A DNA stretch of 64,000 nt from Trogon surrucura (GCA_020746105.1 CM036617.1:147998578-148062577); one strand, 5' to 3'; counted from the first letter of the stretch, positions 48,828 through 63,343 are shown. A program made the numbers and translations. The notes: a model not told the origin generated them from the letters alone.

Positions 48828-51800
48828 TCAGAAGCCACATTCCTACTCCTTTGCCTTCTTGAATGAATCCATTATGAGGCTGAAAAGGAGATTTAATTAA
48901 ATCAGTTCCACTTACCAACCAAACCCTACCTGTTTCTTTGCCAGAGACACCATTCCTTCTTGTTCCCAGAGGCGTGCTAAGGAGGAGGGAGAGAAGAGCA
49001 AAACTAGATTTTAAGAGTAGGAAAGCAGAGGGTGCTTTTACCTTCTCTTATCCAACTGAAAAAAAAAAAAGTGGGGAAAAAAATCAAACAGCGCTATCAA
49101 GGCATTCATTTGTGCCAAGGCACTACTGCTACGACTCTTCTTGCGAGATACAGAATACCACATGCAGAACTCTTGGATACTAAAAATAAATAAATATTCT
49201 AAAAAGGTTTCTGCTGAATTGTACTTTCACAGCAAAAGCTGGACCAGGTCCAAGAAGAACCATGAAACTGAGGCTTTCTGTATATTGCAGCCATTAAAAT
49301 ATGCAGTAAGTTAAATGACTGCAAGGAAAACCTGTACTGTGGCAGTCCCTGCTAAACTTCATAATCATCTCTTTCTCCACAACTGTTGTATGAAGGGAAA
49401 AAAATTACTACCCACTGAAAATTAAGAATCAACTTCTTTAAACAGATGAGTCAGCAGATGTAAACTTCTGCAAAGCTAATTCCCCAAGCTGCTGACATCA
49501 CCACACACATATGGAGACCACCTAGGAATTAGTGCAAGCATGCTACCGTCTTGAAAAACAGCGAAGAAAGCAGAACAATCTCCACGGCAGGAGGTGGTGC
49601 TTTACTGCAATTAAACAGGGTAGTGGAGCCTCTGGGTATCTCAAATATTCCGAGCACCATGGATTTTTTTCCTCAAAGTTTTCATGTAGCACCAGCTCGC
49701 ACCTAGTCGCTTCTGACAACATGCTTGGCCTTCCTCTCATACCCTGAGCAGACAAAACAGGTCCTGGCACAATCTGGGGCTCTGCAGCAGAGAGCGTGGG
49801 GAATCCGCTTCCACAGAGGCAAAAAGTCACCGACACTGCTCAAGGGCAAGCTGTTGGCCATCACCTTCACCCAGGCTTTTTTGGAGGCTCCCGTATCGCC
49901 AGTGATCAGCAGCTGGGGAACCTTTATTGCCAGATCATACCTCCCTCAATTTCAATTTTTCCGTTGAACTGAACCACCACTGTGGTCAACCAGTTGGATG
50001 AGGAAAAGAAGAACACAACGCTCCTGATATGCTTGCTGCAGATAATACTAAAGATGTGCAGCTGCGTCATTCTCAACCCCACTAAAGAAAAAAAAATTCA
50101 TTACTAAAGTAATTTGCTGATAAAACACTTATGGTGTAAGCTGGGTTTGACCAGATGGAGCCGTGCCATGCCAGACCCCTGGAGCAGTCCAGCACAGCAG
50201 CGGGCCCTGACACAGCCCTCCCAAAATGTGGCTCTGCCCCAAGTTTCACTTCTGCAGGAGGAGAGGGGAAATCCAAGGTCAGCCCATCCCTGAACCTCCG
50301 TGGGCTGCCTGAGCTTCACAAAGCTCAACAGTTGCCCGGACCGATAATCAATCAAGCTGCCGTCTCTGCCCTGACATTACAATGTAGGTTCACATTCACT
50401 GCTGGACGCACATCATGCCACAGCAGGATGCCAATTCTCACGAACAAAAGATCCAGCTAGTTAAACAGGAAAATAAATCTCAGCTGCTAATAGGAGAGAA
50501 GTGAATTTTCAGTCTAAATAGCTGCAACATTTCTTAAGACTTTTTTTTTTTAAGTTTGGAATAATTCAGAACTAGAAGAGTCCCGTTATGCTAAGCACAG
50601 TAAGCAAAATCCACAGCAGCATTCGAAAGAGGCATCTGGGTTACTAATAAAAGCCTCTGCATATTGCACTCTACGTAAATGTCAGTACAGAGGAAAATCT
50701 CACCATGGCAATGCTTACAGCCTTAACAAATTCCTTTGACAGCAGAAACTTAATACCATCTTACAGGCACAGAAAACAACATTTGTAGTACGGACAATGT
50801 GGATAAACTCAGAAAATAACTCAGCAAACTGTTCTTTACTTTTTCATGCATTTCTTTAAATAAAGAGCAGAAAAAGTAGATGAAGGAGCTGCTCACTATC
50901 TGGTTTGTAGATTAAGGTGACACTGACAAATGAACAGTCAATTTTGCCAACAATTTGAAGAATTAACTTTGTAAAAGGAAACTGAGATACTGAATGTATT
51001 ACAGCTTGTCTCTGACTTTATAATGCAAAGCACTGTGCTTAACCATAAAAACCAGAAAGCCAGTTTGACTTGAAAACAGATCAGCCTGCATTTTACTGTA
51101 AGCAGTAAACAGAAGAGAGGGGTTTGGCTTTTAAGTATAATATAAAGGACAAGAAGCAATTTCCCCACCTGCCATCAAGCTATCTGCCTTCTGATATTTG
51201 TGCCTTTCACAGCAAATACACTGTTAATCACTTTCCTAGTAAGCATTCAGTGCCTCCCCAATAATTGTGTAGCCAGTTGATGTTTGAAGTGCTTGTGCAA
51301 CACACACATTACCAGCCTGAGATGAAAGCTCATCCCTAGTCAAATAAAGTACAAATTAGATTTTGCCTATGGAACTAGACAGGCAAAAGAAATTGACAGA
51401 AGACTGAGCATAGATGATTATACATTCTTAACCAAGTTTTAAAACAATTTCAAGCCCCGTGGTGTTTTAGGTTAGGACACTGATCTCCACGATTGTATGG
51501 GAATCTGCAAACAGAATCAACAAGATGACAGTACTCGGCTACTCTGGCAGGGCCGTGTCAGAAGGCGTGTGCTGGATTTTCCCCCCAAGTCACATTACAC
51601 AGATGCTGTTGGTCCTTTCAACTTTCCAGATAAACATGCATAAATTTTCACAAGATTTCCAGTAAATCAATGTGGTCAAAATTAAGAACTCTACTTTTAA
51701 TTTTTACTAATACATAAAACCCTAGTCCCCTCTTCCTTGTGCACTTTTGCATACTGTCCAGCCAGTAGACTGAAGTAAAGAAACACAAAAGTTACCTAAC

Positions 51801-54800
51801 CCGACTTCAAACAGAGAGCCTCTGTTAGAATGTAAAAACCAGGGAGTGTTTTTAAAATGTTGCAGGCTAGCAGGACAGCTGATGGGAGGAACAGCAAGAT
51901 TCACACTGAATGTCAGTGTCACTTCTCAGCTGTCAGATGGCATACCATGGAGATAAACATTGCACATGTGAAATAATCACCAGTTACTTCAGGCTGTCAA
52001 ACATTTCAATGGAACACTGAAATCCTAGGCTCTCAAGAGGGGCTTGAGTGGGGGGATAGACAGAAAGCACCCTTCATTTGTCCTTGCACTCAAAGTGAAT
52101 GATGAAGCCCTTAGTGCCACCTTTTGTGCCCATTTGTGCAGTGTACTCACCTAACACTGCTGAAGTAAAGTAAAATCCTAAACCACAACACCCCAACATG
52201 GATGTGTCTTAAAAGCCTCGTTATTTTAGCTGGCAAATACAAAACGAAACAACAACAAAAAAACACACTGGTGCATACAGAGCCTCAGCTCTGCAGGCAA
52301 AGACAGGCCCATGATTTGGTTATGGGATGCAGAAGACTCAAAGTGTACCATGGAATCAGAGAAGGTACCAGCAGCATGGCACTACTCCACTAGTTTGTAA
52401 CATGGATGTCTGGGGCACTTAAGTGGGTCTGCATCCACTCTGGGGGTGCCGGCCAGTTTTACCCCCCAGTCGAACAGCACAGATGGACCGAAGTGCTTGA
52501 AGCTGACACAGGGACCCTTGCTACCCCTGCTGGCCCCTTCAGGACATCTTCCTTGCTCTTCTCACCATGGAGAGGAGTGTGTTCAGAGGCTTCATTAACT
52601 CAAGGCCACAGAGAAGCAAGTTCTGTGGATCCATCAGCTTCATCAGGAACGGGTGTGCTGTGACTGTGCGATGCTCCCCGCAAGTAGAAGAGACATCAGT
52701 GAGTCCTTCCCCTGACACGCAAAGAAAGAAACAGCTCACATTTCGCCTCGCTACACATCAATCACTGCAACCCTGTACATGATGTTCGTTCACCACTCCT
52801 ATTCATTTTAGTAGCCGGATTATCTGTAGGATCATGGCTATGTTCCTTTGGAGAGAAAAATATATATGGGCCTTATACATTTCTCCCAGAGGTACAACAC
52901 TTCTCTTCAAATAGCTAAAACTAAATACTAGATGTATACCACAAATACACTTACTTTGCACAGGAGCAGCTTAATCACCACTGATATTATTACATCTACA
53001 TTAGGTAAATGCATTGGGGAGTTACTTATCTATAAAGGGAGAACTGAAGTGGTAAGACACATGTGAGTAGCCATTAGCTAAGCCCCTTCTGGTCTACACC
53101 AGAATTTATCCACCTCTAAAAAGGACAACAACATAACCTCCTCTCTCCACCATCTACTTAGAGCACGCAGCCCAGTCCTCAGGGCAGGACTACTGACCGC
53201 TACAAACAGTGCAACAAACCCTGATGGATGTTGTCTTGACCTGAGCTGGTACCTCCAGTGTTTTTCTGGTTCTGTCATTACCTTGTGAGCACCACGACTG
53301 TGTAGATTAAGAAAGATCTGATCAACATAGTGTGCCGCAGAAACCATGGGGGAAATCTGAGGTTGAGACCAATGAAATCAGTCAAATAAAGACTTTTGAA
53401 AGGGCTCTCCAGCACTGGAAAAGCTAAAAAATTTGTAACATGACCGCAAATAGCCAAGAGCTGCCTTCTCCCAATACTTAACATCTAAACCACTAGCTCT
53501 ATTAAAAAGGAAATATTCTTGTGAACTAGAAGATGGAAAACAAAATTATTTATTAAAAAAATAAGGTAGTCTCTGTTTCTGGAGGCCTGATTTTCATTAA
53601 TGTAATATTTCTCTTAACAGCCTTGTCTACGTAAGGCATCTGTAGAAAGTTTTTATTGTTAACTTAATAGTGAAAATCTAATACAGGTTCTGTTTGAATT
53701 TTCCTATTAAACTGACGTCAATTGCAGTCTGAGAATCAGATTGTTACAACCCAGACTATGAAACAAACATTCAAGTCAGCTGCTATAAATGTAGTCACTG
53801 CACACTGGTAAGTGTGTTTTAACATTTTTAATCAGGTCTCTGGGTAGAGCCAAGATACACTTGGCATAGAGATGAGGGGAAAAAAATATAAAAATATGGA
53901 CATTTTTACTTGGAAAGTCAATTATAATTTATTTCCAGGAAGACTAAAAAAAAATTGAAATACACATACAGAATTGCACTTGTGCAAGGGTATGCACAAA
54001 TATTGGAGCGTGGTCAAGTCACTGGAGCTTGATGTCTTAATCAGCACTTGCCACACCACAGACTATAGGTGAGACATGATCTTCCCTGTAAGGTTACCTC
54101 CCCAGGAACCTATGCGTGGCTCAAGGAACCCAAAAGGGAAGGGAGAATGAGGGAATCCTATGGCAGTGTTGGAGCAGCAGAAGGGACTACACAGCTGTAC
54201 AGAAGTCAGAAAAGGAAAGAGTGCATGTAGAGAGAGGAGATTTTGGTCAGAGATCAAAGAAAAGGAATGAGATTACAGGAAATTTGAAAATTTCACCTGG
54301 GATTTCCATCAAAGGGACAACGGAGTCCTACGCCTTACCAAAACCCTTACGCGCTTTGGAAGAATCTCTCCTTCCTCAGTGTTTCAGGCTTTCATAAAAG
54401 AGAACAGCAGAAAAACAGGTAAAATAAACAAGACATCACGCGGTAAGAAAGCCGTGTTGGAAGAGAGATGGTTGGGACAGCCTTCTTGGCCTCTCCCATG
54501 TCAGTCTCTGGAAATCTGCTGGTATCAATTTGGGATCCCAGCAGCAGCCCCTGCACCACGGGTGCTGTGGAGCCTCCTGCTGAAGCAGGCACACCGCAAT
54601 GCACCAAACAGCACAGCGCTCCTGTAAGCCCTGATCACTCCTCTTGCCGGAAGCCACCACAAGATCAAAGAGAGCTTAGAAGAGTTAAACCAAAAAATCA
54701 ACGCGCATACGCACACGGCTGTATTATTTTCAATTGTTTACTGCTACCAAAAGGGGTCTGAACCCTTATCAGATTTCAAAACCTTTTAGGCATGTGTGAA

Positions 54801-56524
54801 AGAAGGATGACTCGGAACAGAAAACCCACAGTTTCGTCGTTTTTCCTGTAGAGGTGGATTACATGGTCACATTTTCAACTCAAATAGAAAGGAAAAGCAC
54901 TGGAATTTTGTGCTAATTATGAAATTACTTTGAACATTATCCAAATTACAGATTCTTTTATTAACTAGAAAATCAGTTGGGCAAAAAGGTTTTTTCTCTT
55001 CCAACCCACAGGATATTTCTTGGGCCTGCAATAATGAGGTCTGAAATCAAACAAGCTTTTAAATTAAAACCAACCAAACAAAACTAAACTCCTTTTAAAA
55101 AAGAAGATAAATTACAGTTCACAGAATTTCACGCTGTTTCTTATTTGATAGTAAAGAGGCTGTAAAGTTACACATGGATGTTGGAAAAATGAATTCTGTT
55201 TTCAGAAATAGTTTTCAAGACTTTTGGCAATACTAAACAGCTTTGGCTACGTTAACGAGAGATGCAGCACTGAAGGGAAAGGAGCCCTGTGACCCATTTC
55301 GTGTGTCAGTTAGATGAAGAAATGGCAGTGCTCGTACAGGTACAGTCTACCTGCTGCAGACCTGGTCTCTGCCTGGAAATTAGGGACATGCTGTAGTTCT
55401 GTGTTGGAAAGCAGAGCAATGCCAATACTGCACTAGAGAATGAAGGTGCCAAGTCCCCAGTGCATCCCTCCCCCTTTTAAATCCACACCTCTAAAATGCA
55501 AAGTCCAAAAATTCAGAAAGAAGTTATTTACTCAATGCAAAACCAAAAATATTCAATTTACTTCCAAGCAATAAGCTGCTGAGATGCTGTGGGCACTGAA
55601 CTCGTTACCCATCACAGCACACAAGAACGCAGCCTTATTATGATTATGGCCACGGACATTTGCTTTGTGCAAGGCACCAGGTTTCCTGTGCAAGGCTGGA
55701 AAGATCCTGAGTATGATTTATGGTATATTGTTACACCACCGTCTAGACATGACTAGCTAGCTCAGGAACCGATAACAGCAAGTCTGTGACAATACAGGCT
55801 CAACAGAGTCTAACAAATCCTGCCAACGCTGTGGAGTCGGCAGACCTCTCCGGGACAAAACCTCTCTGGCATATAATCTCCTCTGCAGACTGGTCTCTCA
55901 TGCTCAACCTGCTCGGGGTGAAGGAAATGCAAACGCAACTTTTGGAAGCAGTGACACAGCTTCTACAATCTTCCCTAGATGAGCTATAGGGATTTTATAG
56001 CCCCTTGGCAACACTTTGCCCAGATGCAACTGGGAGGGGCTGTTCAAGTTACGGCTCCAGCACACACACGCAATCCAGGCTGAAGCTCACTCTGCAGTCA
56101 TCTCACCTGCTCACCGCAAAAGTGCTGGGTGCCTGCTCCAGGGTCTTGGAAGGGATCTGATGCCTTACTTTTGCCATACCAGTAAACGCCATCACCTAGC
56201 CAAGACACAGCTTACTTTGGCAGAAGAGTCTGCAAGAGGATCAACAACAGCACCAAGAGGTCCTTCGTGCTTGGAATAAGTGCAGCTACACCTGGGCTTC
56301 TGTTGAGAGAATTATGCTGGTAAGAGTGGAGGGGGGGAAACGGCTTCCTAACTAGCCCAAACACGCCAGCAAAATCAGTAAGCATAGGGTCAGGCTTCAG
56401 AAGAAACCACACTGCAATTCCTGGCACCCGTTGTTAAGAGTGGAAATTTCAATCACAATAACCTCCAGTAATTAAATGGACCACGGAAGGACTTTTGCCC
56501 TCAGGGAAGGGATAAAAAGAATAA

Positions 56525-57604
56525 TATTTCCTTCAACGAGCTGGAGTACATCCAGCACCAGCACAACTGTGCAGGACTGGGTGTAGTGCTATCAACATCT
56601 CACGCGACAGCCGCTGGCAAGGAAACCAGATACAGAAGTGTGGGAAATCTCAGTGCTTTTTATTTTCTCTTCAGTCACGTAGCTTTTCCTTGATACCTGA
56701 AGCCCCTAGTGCAAGGCAAAGAAAACGAGGCAGCAGCACAGCTGACTTGGAAGTCAGCCGATGTGTGCTGCTGCACAGAGAGCTAGGTGTGAAGCCCAAC
56801 AGCAAGTCTGGACTGTTCCTGCAGCAGTACTCGTCCATTCTTCCTGCAGCAAGCTTGTTTATAACTTCACTTCTTCAACAGCAGGTCCTGGATCAAGTCC
56901 GGCCAGCCAGGTCAGCCCTCAGAGGAAATAAAGGATGGGAAACGGAAGGCCTAAATAAGGACAACAAGTTAGGCAGGTTCCCCAGAAGGTTCCCATCAAC
57001 TGTTGCAATCCACACTTATACGCAGCGAGCATACAGTGACAAAGAAAAAAACATCTGCCACGCTTCAAGACACTAATGCTTCAGGCTTTCCTCTTTGCCG
57101 TCATTATTTCTTCATCTTGCAGACAGCAAAGATGCTGATAGCTTGATCTGCAGAGCGTACCAAGGATGCTCCGATGGGACTGAAGGAGCCCCCTCAAAGC
57201 AAAGCCTCAACAGCCCAGCCGAGCACACAAGCAGACAGCTCGGAGAGCTGCCGGCTCTGGAGCCAGAGGCTGGAGTCTGGCGCAACACCCAGATCCGCAG
57301 GGAGCAGAGCACGGGAACGCGGGGCCAAGCAATGCAGTGCCTTATGCTTCATACACTCGCCTCTGAGCACAGGCAGAGAATGCAGCAATTCCAGGAACAA
57401 CGCACAGACATGGAAAAGCTCAGTATTTTAAAATCTATCTTCACTTTTAGGAAGCTGAAAAGGGCTTCATCATTCAATCTGGCACAGGATTCGCTTTTCA
57501 GCCAGACCCACTTATTATTCAACGTGCAAGCTCCTAAAGCTGACAGGATGCATTCTTTTCCTATTCCACCATTATACCAGTTTTTATGGAAACTACACAT
57601 GTAA
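56525..57604 (+). other. 1.08-kb frame with a single internal stop, unknown
   Basis: One plus-strand frame is open from the codon after TAA 56522-56524 to TAA 57602-57604 except for one TAA at 57074-57076: 183 plus 175 codons. It is the longest low-stop run in the window outside CR1. The translation shows no signal peptide, membrane segment, repeat or domain I recognise. Its second half has a basic QRTDMEKLSILK...FRKLKRAS stretch. A good splice-acceptor-like pyrimidine tract with CAG ends at 57121. Other frames nearby are also stop-poor, which argues for GC-rich non-coding DNA. It could be a non-coding RNA exon, a decayed coding sequence or chance. No ATG start is defended. Confidence 0.25.
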
Positions 57605-58074
57605 AAGACAGTTACTGATTCTCCTTACAAGAACATTTTCTGTCTAACACTTGCAGCCTCATTTAAAGACGTGTGATTATAAATTTGATTTATTTCTTTC
57701 TAGTCGACTTAGTAAATCTTCCCCAAATCAAATGTTAGCCACACATGCATTCCCTAAATCTTAATCCTTAGTAACACACAAAATAATACTCTGTACAGTA
57801 TTTTTATGAGTCAATTTGTCTACGCTCCTGCCTATTAAATATCATCAAAAGTCTTCATTTGATCATCTGGCACTAACATTACTGTGGCTAACTCTGGCCA
57901 CACTCATGTAATTAAGAAGATCTACTTCTACTTGAATTTCTTATCTACTGCATTTGCAAGTTTTTAAAGAGGGGAAAAAATCCTCCATTTGTAAACATTT
58001 TTTAGCAATAGCTCTTTCTTCTGGACAGTAAAATTGGAATTTGTTAAAAGTCTTCACCCATGTTAGACCAATAC

Positions 58075-58097
58075 TTTTTTTTTTTTAAAAAAAAAAA
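58075..58097 (+). repeat. T12-A11 palindromic run
   Basis: Twelve T followed directly by eleven A, which is self-complementary and could extrude as a hairpin. Likely length-variable. Confidence 0.9.
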
Positions 58098-61000
58098 GGC
58101 ATTGAGCCAGTTACGTTTCACAGATAGAAACCAAATTAGAGGATTACAAATGGAGTCACATTAGGATTCAGAGTTATACACAGACCTGATTGACCAAACA
58201 TGGAAGACCTTCAGCCTCCTCAAAAAAACCCAAACAAACAAACCAACCAACCAAAAATAAAATTATGGGCCTGCTACAGAGCCAGAACCTCCAGCACTGT
58301 AACCACAGGTTCAAAAATACACTCTAGAATTCCCTACCCAGAAATTCATTAATATCGATTACTAGGCATTAGGGAATCCTGCAAAGATTAATGAACCAGC
58401 CTGAGCATGTAGTCGGCAAAAGAGACATGCCCTACAGCCCGTCAAGCAACAAAATGCATCTGCTCATATTTCAAAGACACAAAACATAGCAATTCTGCAT
58501 GAGGAAACACGGTTTAGGAGCAGGTGAGCATTTTGTCCAGCATTATTCTTGTATGTGAGCCTCACAGGCACAGAGACCACGAGCCACCCTGAACCAACAC
58601 CCCTCTCTATCAGTTAATAACAAGTGAGAAGAGAATGTTTTTAAACTACTAAGAACTACGAGAGCTAATAAAATCTTCGACTGCATTGTAGTGCACATAA
58701 AATCTGTCTTGTCAAATACTTAAGATACTGAAAAATAAAGCTGTCTGTGTTAGCAGGAGCATAGCTAGAAATGTGCATGTTTTCTTTGCTATTGTACTTA
58801 TCTACCACTATGATTTCAATACTTTAACAGCATCGTGGTTCTCAAGTACATGATAAGTCAGAATTTAAAGGTCAGCCATTAAAGAAGGGTAAAAACAGAA
58901 AAACATTTATTTACAACTTTGTATTTTACAAACCCTATTTATTCCTAACTATTCACATTTGGTCAGCTACCGTACGTGTGTGGGAAATTGTTTCAAAAAC
59001 AGTAATTTGGCAAAGGCAGTAAAAATCCACAGCCAGGACATTCGCTGAACAGAAATATGTGTAAGCTCCATTCCGGGGGGAAGATGCAATACAAAGGTAG
59101 GAGGGGCAAAGTTCTAAGCAGTAGTAGTAGCAAGCAGCATTATAAAACTGAGGCAAGCAATCTAGGCAATCAATAGCACATTCTCTCTCCTCTGTAGGAG
59201 CTTGCAACAGACTTTTTCTCTACACGAGAGAAAAAAAAACATGGCAGATTCCTAAGGAGCAAAAAGCTGTTTTGTTGTTATTCTCTTCTTCTTCCCATTT
59301 ATCAAAAGCATCAAAGTTCAAAAGCCACAGAGAGCAGGACCTTTCACAGCATCATAAAGGTCACACTCTTCAAAACTCCTAGATATATATGAACAACAGG
59401 ATTTAGTGATCTGAAGTGTGCTAAGCAACAGTTGAAATACAGAACGGGTGTAAGGATCTACACCACCACCAAACTCAAGAAAACCAGACCACTACAGCAC
59501 GCTTCACTCTGACCCAGAGCCTTCCTTCACGTGGGATAACCTGTAGCGGCACATGGCGGGTGGGATGGAGAGGAAAGGAGGGAGAGAAAGAAACACGTAC
59601 ACGGCAACCCAGCAAATCTGGTTGGTTCCAAAGGGCTTTTGCCACTCACTCCTTGGGAAAAGCTACTCAGAGGCTCAGTCTGAGAGCTCGCAGGTGTCAC
59701 AGCCACCAGTGATGTGTGGATGCTCAGTCTGGGATCTCTGAAAATCTTCTCCAGTGCTGGTGCATGTATTCTTCCTCCTTCTGCTTGCAGACTTCTCCCG
59801 GGACAGTTATTGCAACTTACCCAACTCTTCTTCCACGTTCACTTGCAAATATCTCTATGCTTTCAGCCTTCACTTTACAAGCACCACAGCAACAAATACA
59901 AGTTTCATTCCCAGCTGAATCACCAATTGCAACACACAATTCAAAGTTCCAGGAGTGACTTTAGTTTCTATGGCCTCAGGACAGGCTTGGTGGCACATAA
60001 AACCTCCACCACCTACCTTCCCCAGAAGAAGAGCTGCAAGCAACAGCTTCCATCTAGGAAGAGAACACCACTGTGCCAACACCAATGCTAGCTTCCACAA
60101 GCCCACAGCTTCATCACCAAAGAAACATTAAAAGCAGCCAGAAAAAAAGTATCAGTGAGCACAAGTCCTACTAAGCTACAAAATTAAACTTAACTACAAA
60201 TGTATGCTTGACAGGGACATAAACACCATTCACATTTACAACATTTCTGTCTCTCCAGCTGCTAGACTTGCATGGTTCAATGCACGCAAATCTAGCAGGT
60301 GCAACCAACTCAGCTCTCAGGATGAAGAAACAAAAATTTCTATTTTCACCAGCATTTTCCAAGAAGGATCTTGAAGGTGTAAGAGTTCTAGAGAATGAGA
60401 ATGTCACACTATGAAGCTGGGGCTAGAAATAAACACTTGAGGTTTTTTACTGGAAACCTCTAATGCATGAATCAAAATAACAGCAGGAAGAGCAGAAGGA
60501 AAGAACATGTGGTAGCCTGTGTTTTCAAATCCATCTACACATCCCCAGTTTTTACGTACTGAAAAGATCCTCTTTTTCCTTTAACTGAAAACAAACAGCT
60601 CATATAGAGAAGTCGAAATCTTCACAAAAAAAAACCAAAATCAAGTCTGCGCTGCTACACGGGTGGCTAACAAGAAAAAAAAAAAAACCAAAATACTGAC
60701 GCAAACAAATGCTTAACTGTTGAACTAGTAAAGGAGGACATCCTTTGGCAGGACAATGCAAAGCCCTCTGGGCTGGTGGGAGCAAATGGCTTCAGCAGGT
60801 GAGCATGGACAGCAGCCAGGGAGCTACACCAAAGCCCATTCTAGCTGCCTCTACAGGAGCAGAGAGGAGAGGACATCGGTGAACAGAACCACAGGGAGGG
60901 TTTCTAAGACAGGTAATATGAAACTCAACTTGTCTGACCTCGGAGGAAAAGGAAATTGATCACACCTATGAAGTTAAAGCTAGATCAGTTTAACAATCTA

Positions 61001-62409
61001 AGACTCCCGTCGAGCAGGAAGGATATCACTTCTGGGTAGTGTTTGAGATGTCATATAAGGAAGTTACAAGAAACCTTAAAAGGAGAAACAAACCTGATGG
61101 CTACAGGATTATTTTGACGCTGACGTACGCCAAGCTTCCAGAAAGCTGTAGAGAGGAAGGGCAGACACAGTCCTGCACTCATGATCCCTTCAAGCAATTT
61201 GCTGTTGTAATCAAACTTAAAACACGCAATCAATAAATAAAACTTACCAGAGGATTCAAAAGCTTTCACATATCCATTTAATTCAGAACATTTTTCATTG
61301 AGAATCACTAAGGATACACACCCTGTTTCTGTTAACATTGATAGTATTTCATTACACTCAACGCTACGGAAACATCATAAACCAGGACATCTTCGTTTTG
61401 ATTAGCAGACCATCACAATTTAAGCTCTTCTCATTATCAACGAGGTTTCTTAAGATAAAATGATTGTAAGTCACTTAAAGCTAGTTAATGCCTGTTCTAA
61501 AGGGAAAAATAACTTTTTCCAGCTGGGAAGCAACCCTAAACTCCTAGAGGCCTAAACTCTCCCACAGCAACATTTGACTTGAGAGCATTTTCAGGATTAA
61601 AAAATTGGTTTGAGCTCAGGGTGTACTGTCAGACCACAATAAAAGGAAAATGAATACAATATGCTGGAAATAAAATACTAGTCACACTAAAAAAACACTT
61701 TCTGACAGCGTTAATTATGACACTGTGCCTCCCACTCTTATCACGCACAGCCATTTCACAGCAGCTCGACAGACCTCCACCCTCAGCCACTGCAGGCATG
61801 AAACAACAGAACAACAACAAGCCTTCTGCAGGACAGAAAAAAAAAAAGAGTTACTGCTAGTTCAAGCTCACAGAAAACAAGCTCTACTTGCTTTCACAAG
61901 TTTTTTTTTCATCTGCTTTTCAGTTCCCTGTTTCAGAGACAGCTCTGCATCTGTCTTTGAGGGAAAAAGCGAAGGCGAGCAGGAAGGAAGGGAAATCCCT
62001 GCTAAAGCATCCTTAGGCTCCTGACCTGAACAGCCAAGTCATCTCTTCTTTTGTGTTGAAAACCCACAAATGAGAAATGGGTACCAAGTCACACTACTTA
62101 GAAGACAATCTTCTAGATCACAGCTGAAAAGCAGCCAGTGAGTGACATGCCAGCCCACCCCACATACCTGTAGTCCGCTTATGCAGCCATGGGGGCTGAG
62201 TGCCGGGAGGAGCTGGGCTGCCCCGCGAGCAGAGTCATGCAGGGCTCTGCCATCCCCACTGGGGAGCGATGACAACCCAGATGGGCTAAGAGGTGGAAAA
62301 GCCACTGTACCGAATTAAAAAGGCAGTACTGCACATTGGGATAAAGTGCTGCAAGCTGGGAATGTGGTTCCAGTCAGAGCTCCCTTTTACCTGGAGCTCT
62401 CTACCAATA

Positions 62410-62447
62410 TATAACCCTTACCACTATAACCCTTACCACTATAATCC
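62410..62447 (+). repeat. 15-bp tandem repeat, about 2.5 units
   Basis: TATAACCCTTACCAC occurs at 62410-62424 and 62425-62439, followed by a partial TATAATCC. In one frame it would read as repeated YNPYH, but that frame has no other protein-like property. Confidence 0.9.
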
Positions 62448-63209
62448 TGCCTTGGCAAGACTCTGCTGTAGCCCTGTTCATCTTTGGGCAGACTGGACCT
62501 GCCACTTTCAGACCTGCCCACGTGGATCGGGCTGCACAAGGGAAAACACAGAATTAACACGAACAGGGCAATGCACAGCTGTAAGGCAGAGCTGCCGAGC
62601 AGGAAGCGGCAGCAAATGCCTCCCCAGCAACAAGTTCAGTGTGAACAACTGGGCCCTGTCTTTTGCCCTAATTTAGGCAGTGGTAAAACCAGCGTATACT
62701 GCCATGGCAGCAAGACCAAGCAAAGCAACAACATCCACGTGCTGAAAGACGGAATGAACAGATTTACTGCCCTCAAGCAGAGGGCAACGCGTATGACTGA
62801 TTCTCACCACAAAGTAGTCTGAGAAACTACACGTGCCCGGTACGTAGGTATTCCTACCTGGGAGAAACAAAGTACAGGGAAATGCAAAGCTGCAGGATCA
62901 ATGACCAGGAAAAGCTGGGCAGTGACTGCCTCTGTGTTGCTGTTTTAGCATTTCGGGTAGGAACACAAACTATTATTTATGGCTTCTATTGTTTTCCTTT
63001 GGGCCATCAAACAATGGTGGCAGAGCAACCACGTTTGAAATACGTGGCATGTACAGCTGTTACAAGAACAAGTTTTGAGACAAAGAGATAGAATGTCTTT
63101 ATTCCTACAAAATTTTGAACTAATTGCCTGCTAGAACAAGGCTAATTGATTTTCTTTGTTAGTAGACAACATCTTAATTGCACAACAAATCACTGTCTTA
63201 CGCAGTAAC

Positions 63210-63343
63210 AGAATCACAGAATGTCAGGGCTTGGAAGGGACCTCGAAAGATCATCTAGTCCAACCTCCCTGCCAGAGCAGGATCAGCTAGAGTGGGTCAC
63301 ACAGGAACGTGTCCAGGCAGGCTTTGAATGTCTCCAGAGAAGT
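63210..63343 (-). mobile_element. CR1 3'-end fragment, same subfamily as 17.8 kb
   Basis: The plus strand reads 'agaatcacagaatgtcagggcttggaagggacctcgaaagatcatctagtccaacctccctgcc', then 'caggatcagctagagtgggtcacacaggaacgtgtccaggcaggctttgaatgtctccagagaag'. This is the reverse complement of the CR1 3' end, including the codons for the ORF2 C-terminus. Similarity fades near 63343. The octamer type (ATTCTGTG) and the 'ctgacattctgtg' block tie it to the copies at 17.8 and 27.0 kb. Confidence 0.93.

Larger units (their letters stand above)
47132..56524. other. Non-coding stretch, no gene recognised
   Basis: AT-rich DNA with a few GC-richer patches (49.5-50.4 and 52.4-52.75 kb) where frames of 80-101 codons overlap on both strands, as expected by chance in such DNA. 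One SINE trace and one purine tract are listed separately. I see no exons, RNA genes or transposon ends. Confidence 0.55.
57605..63209. other. Non-coding stretch, no gene recognised
   Basis: AT-rich with GC-richer patches near 59.5-60.0 and 62.1-62.7 kb. The longest frames (125 codons at 59714-60091, 127 codons at 62293-62676) show no domain. Contains a T12A11 palindrome, a CAAA/CCAA low-complexity run (about 58222-58253) and a 15-bp tandem repeat. Confidence 0.55.

Noticed and set aside
57112..57600. Several minus-strand frames opposite the 56.5-57.6-kb open run
   Set aside because: Mutually overlapping and without any known family; they reflect low stop density in this GC-richer patch.
62293..62676. 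127-codon frame with YNPYH repeats
   Set aside because: The repeat is simply a 15-bp tandem DNA duplication read in frame; nothing else looks protein-like.
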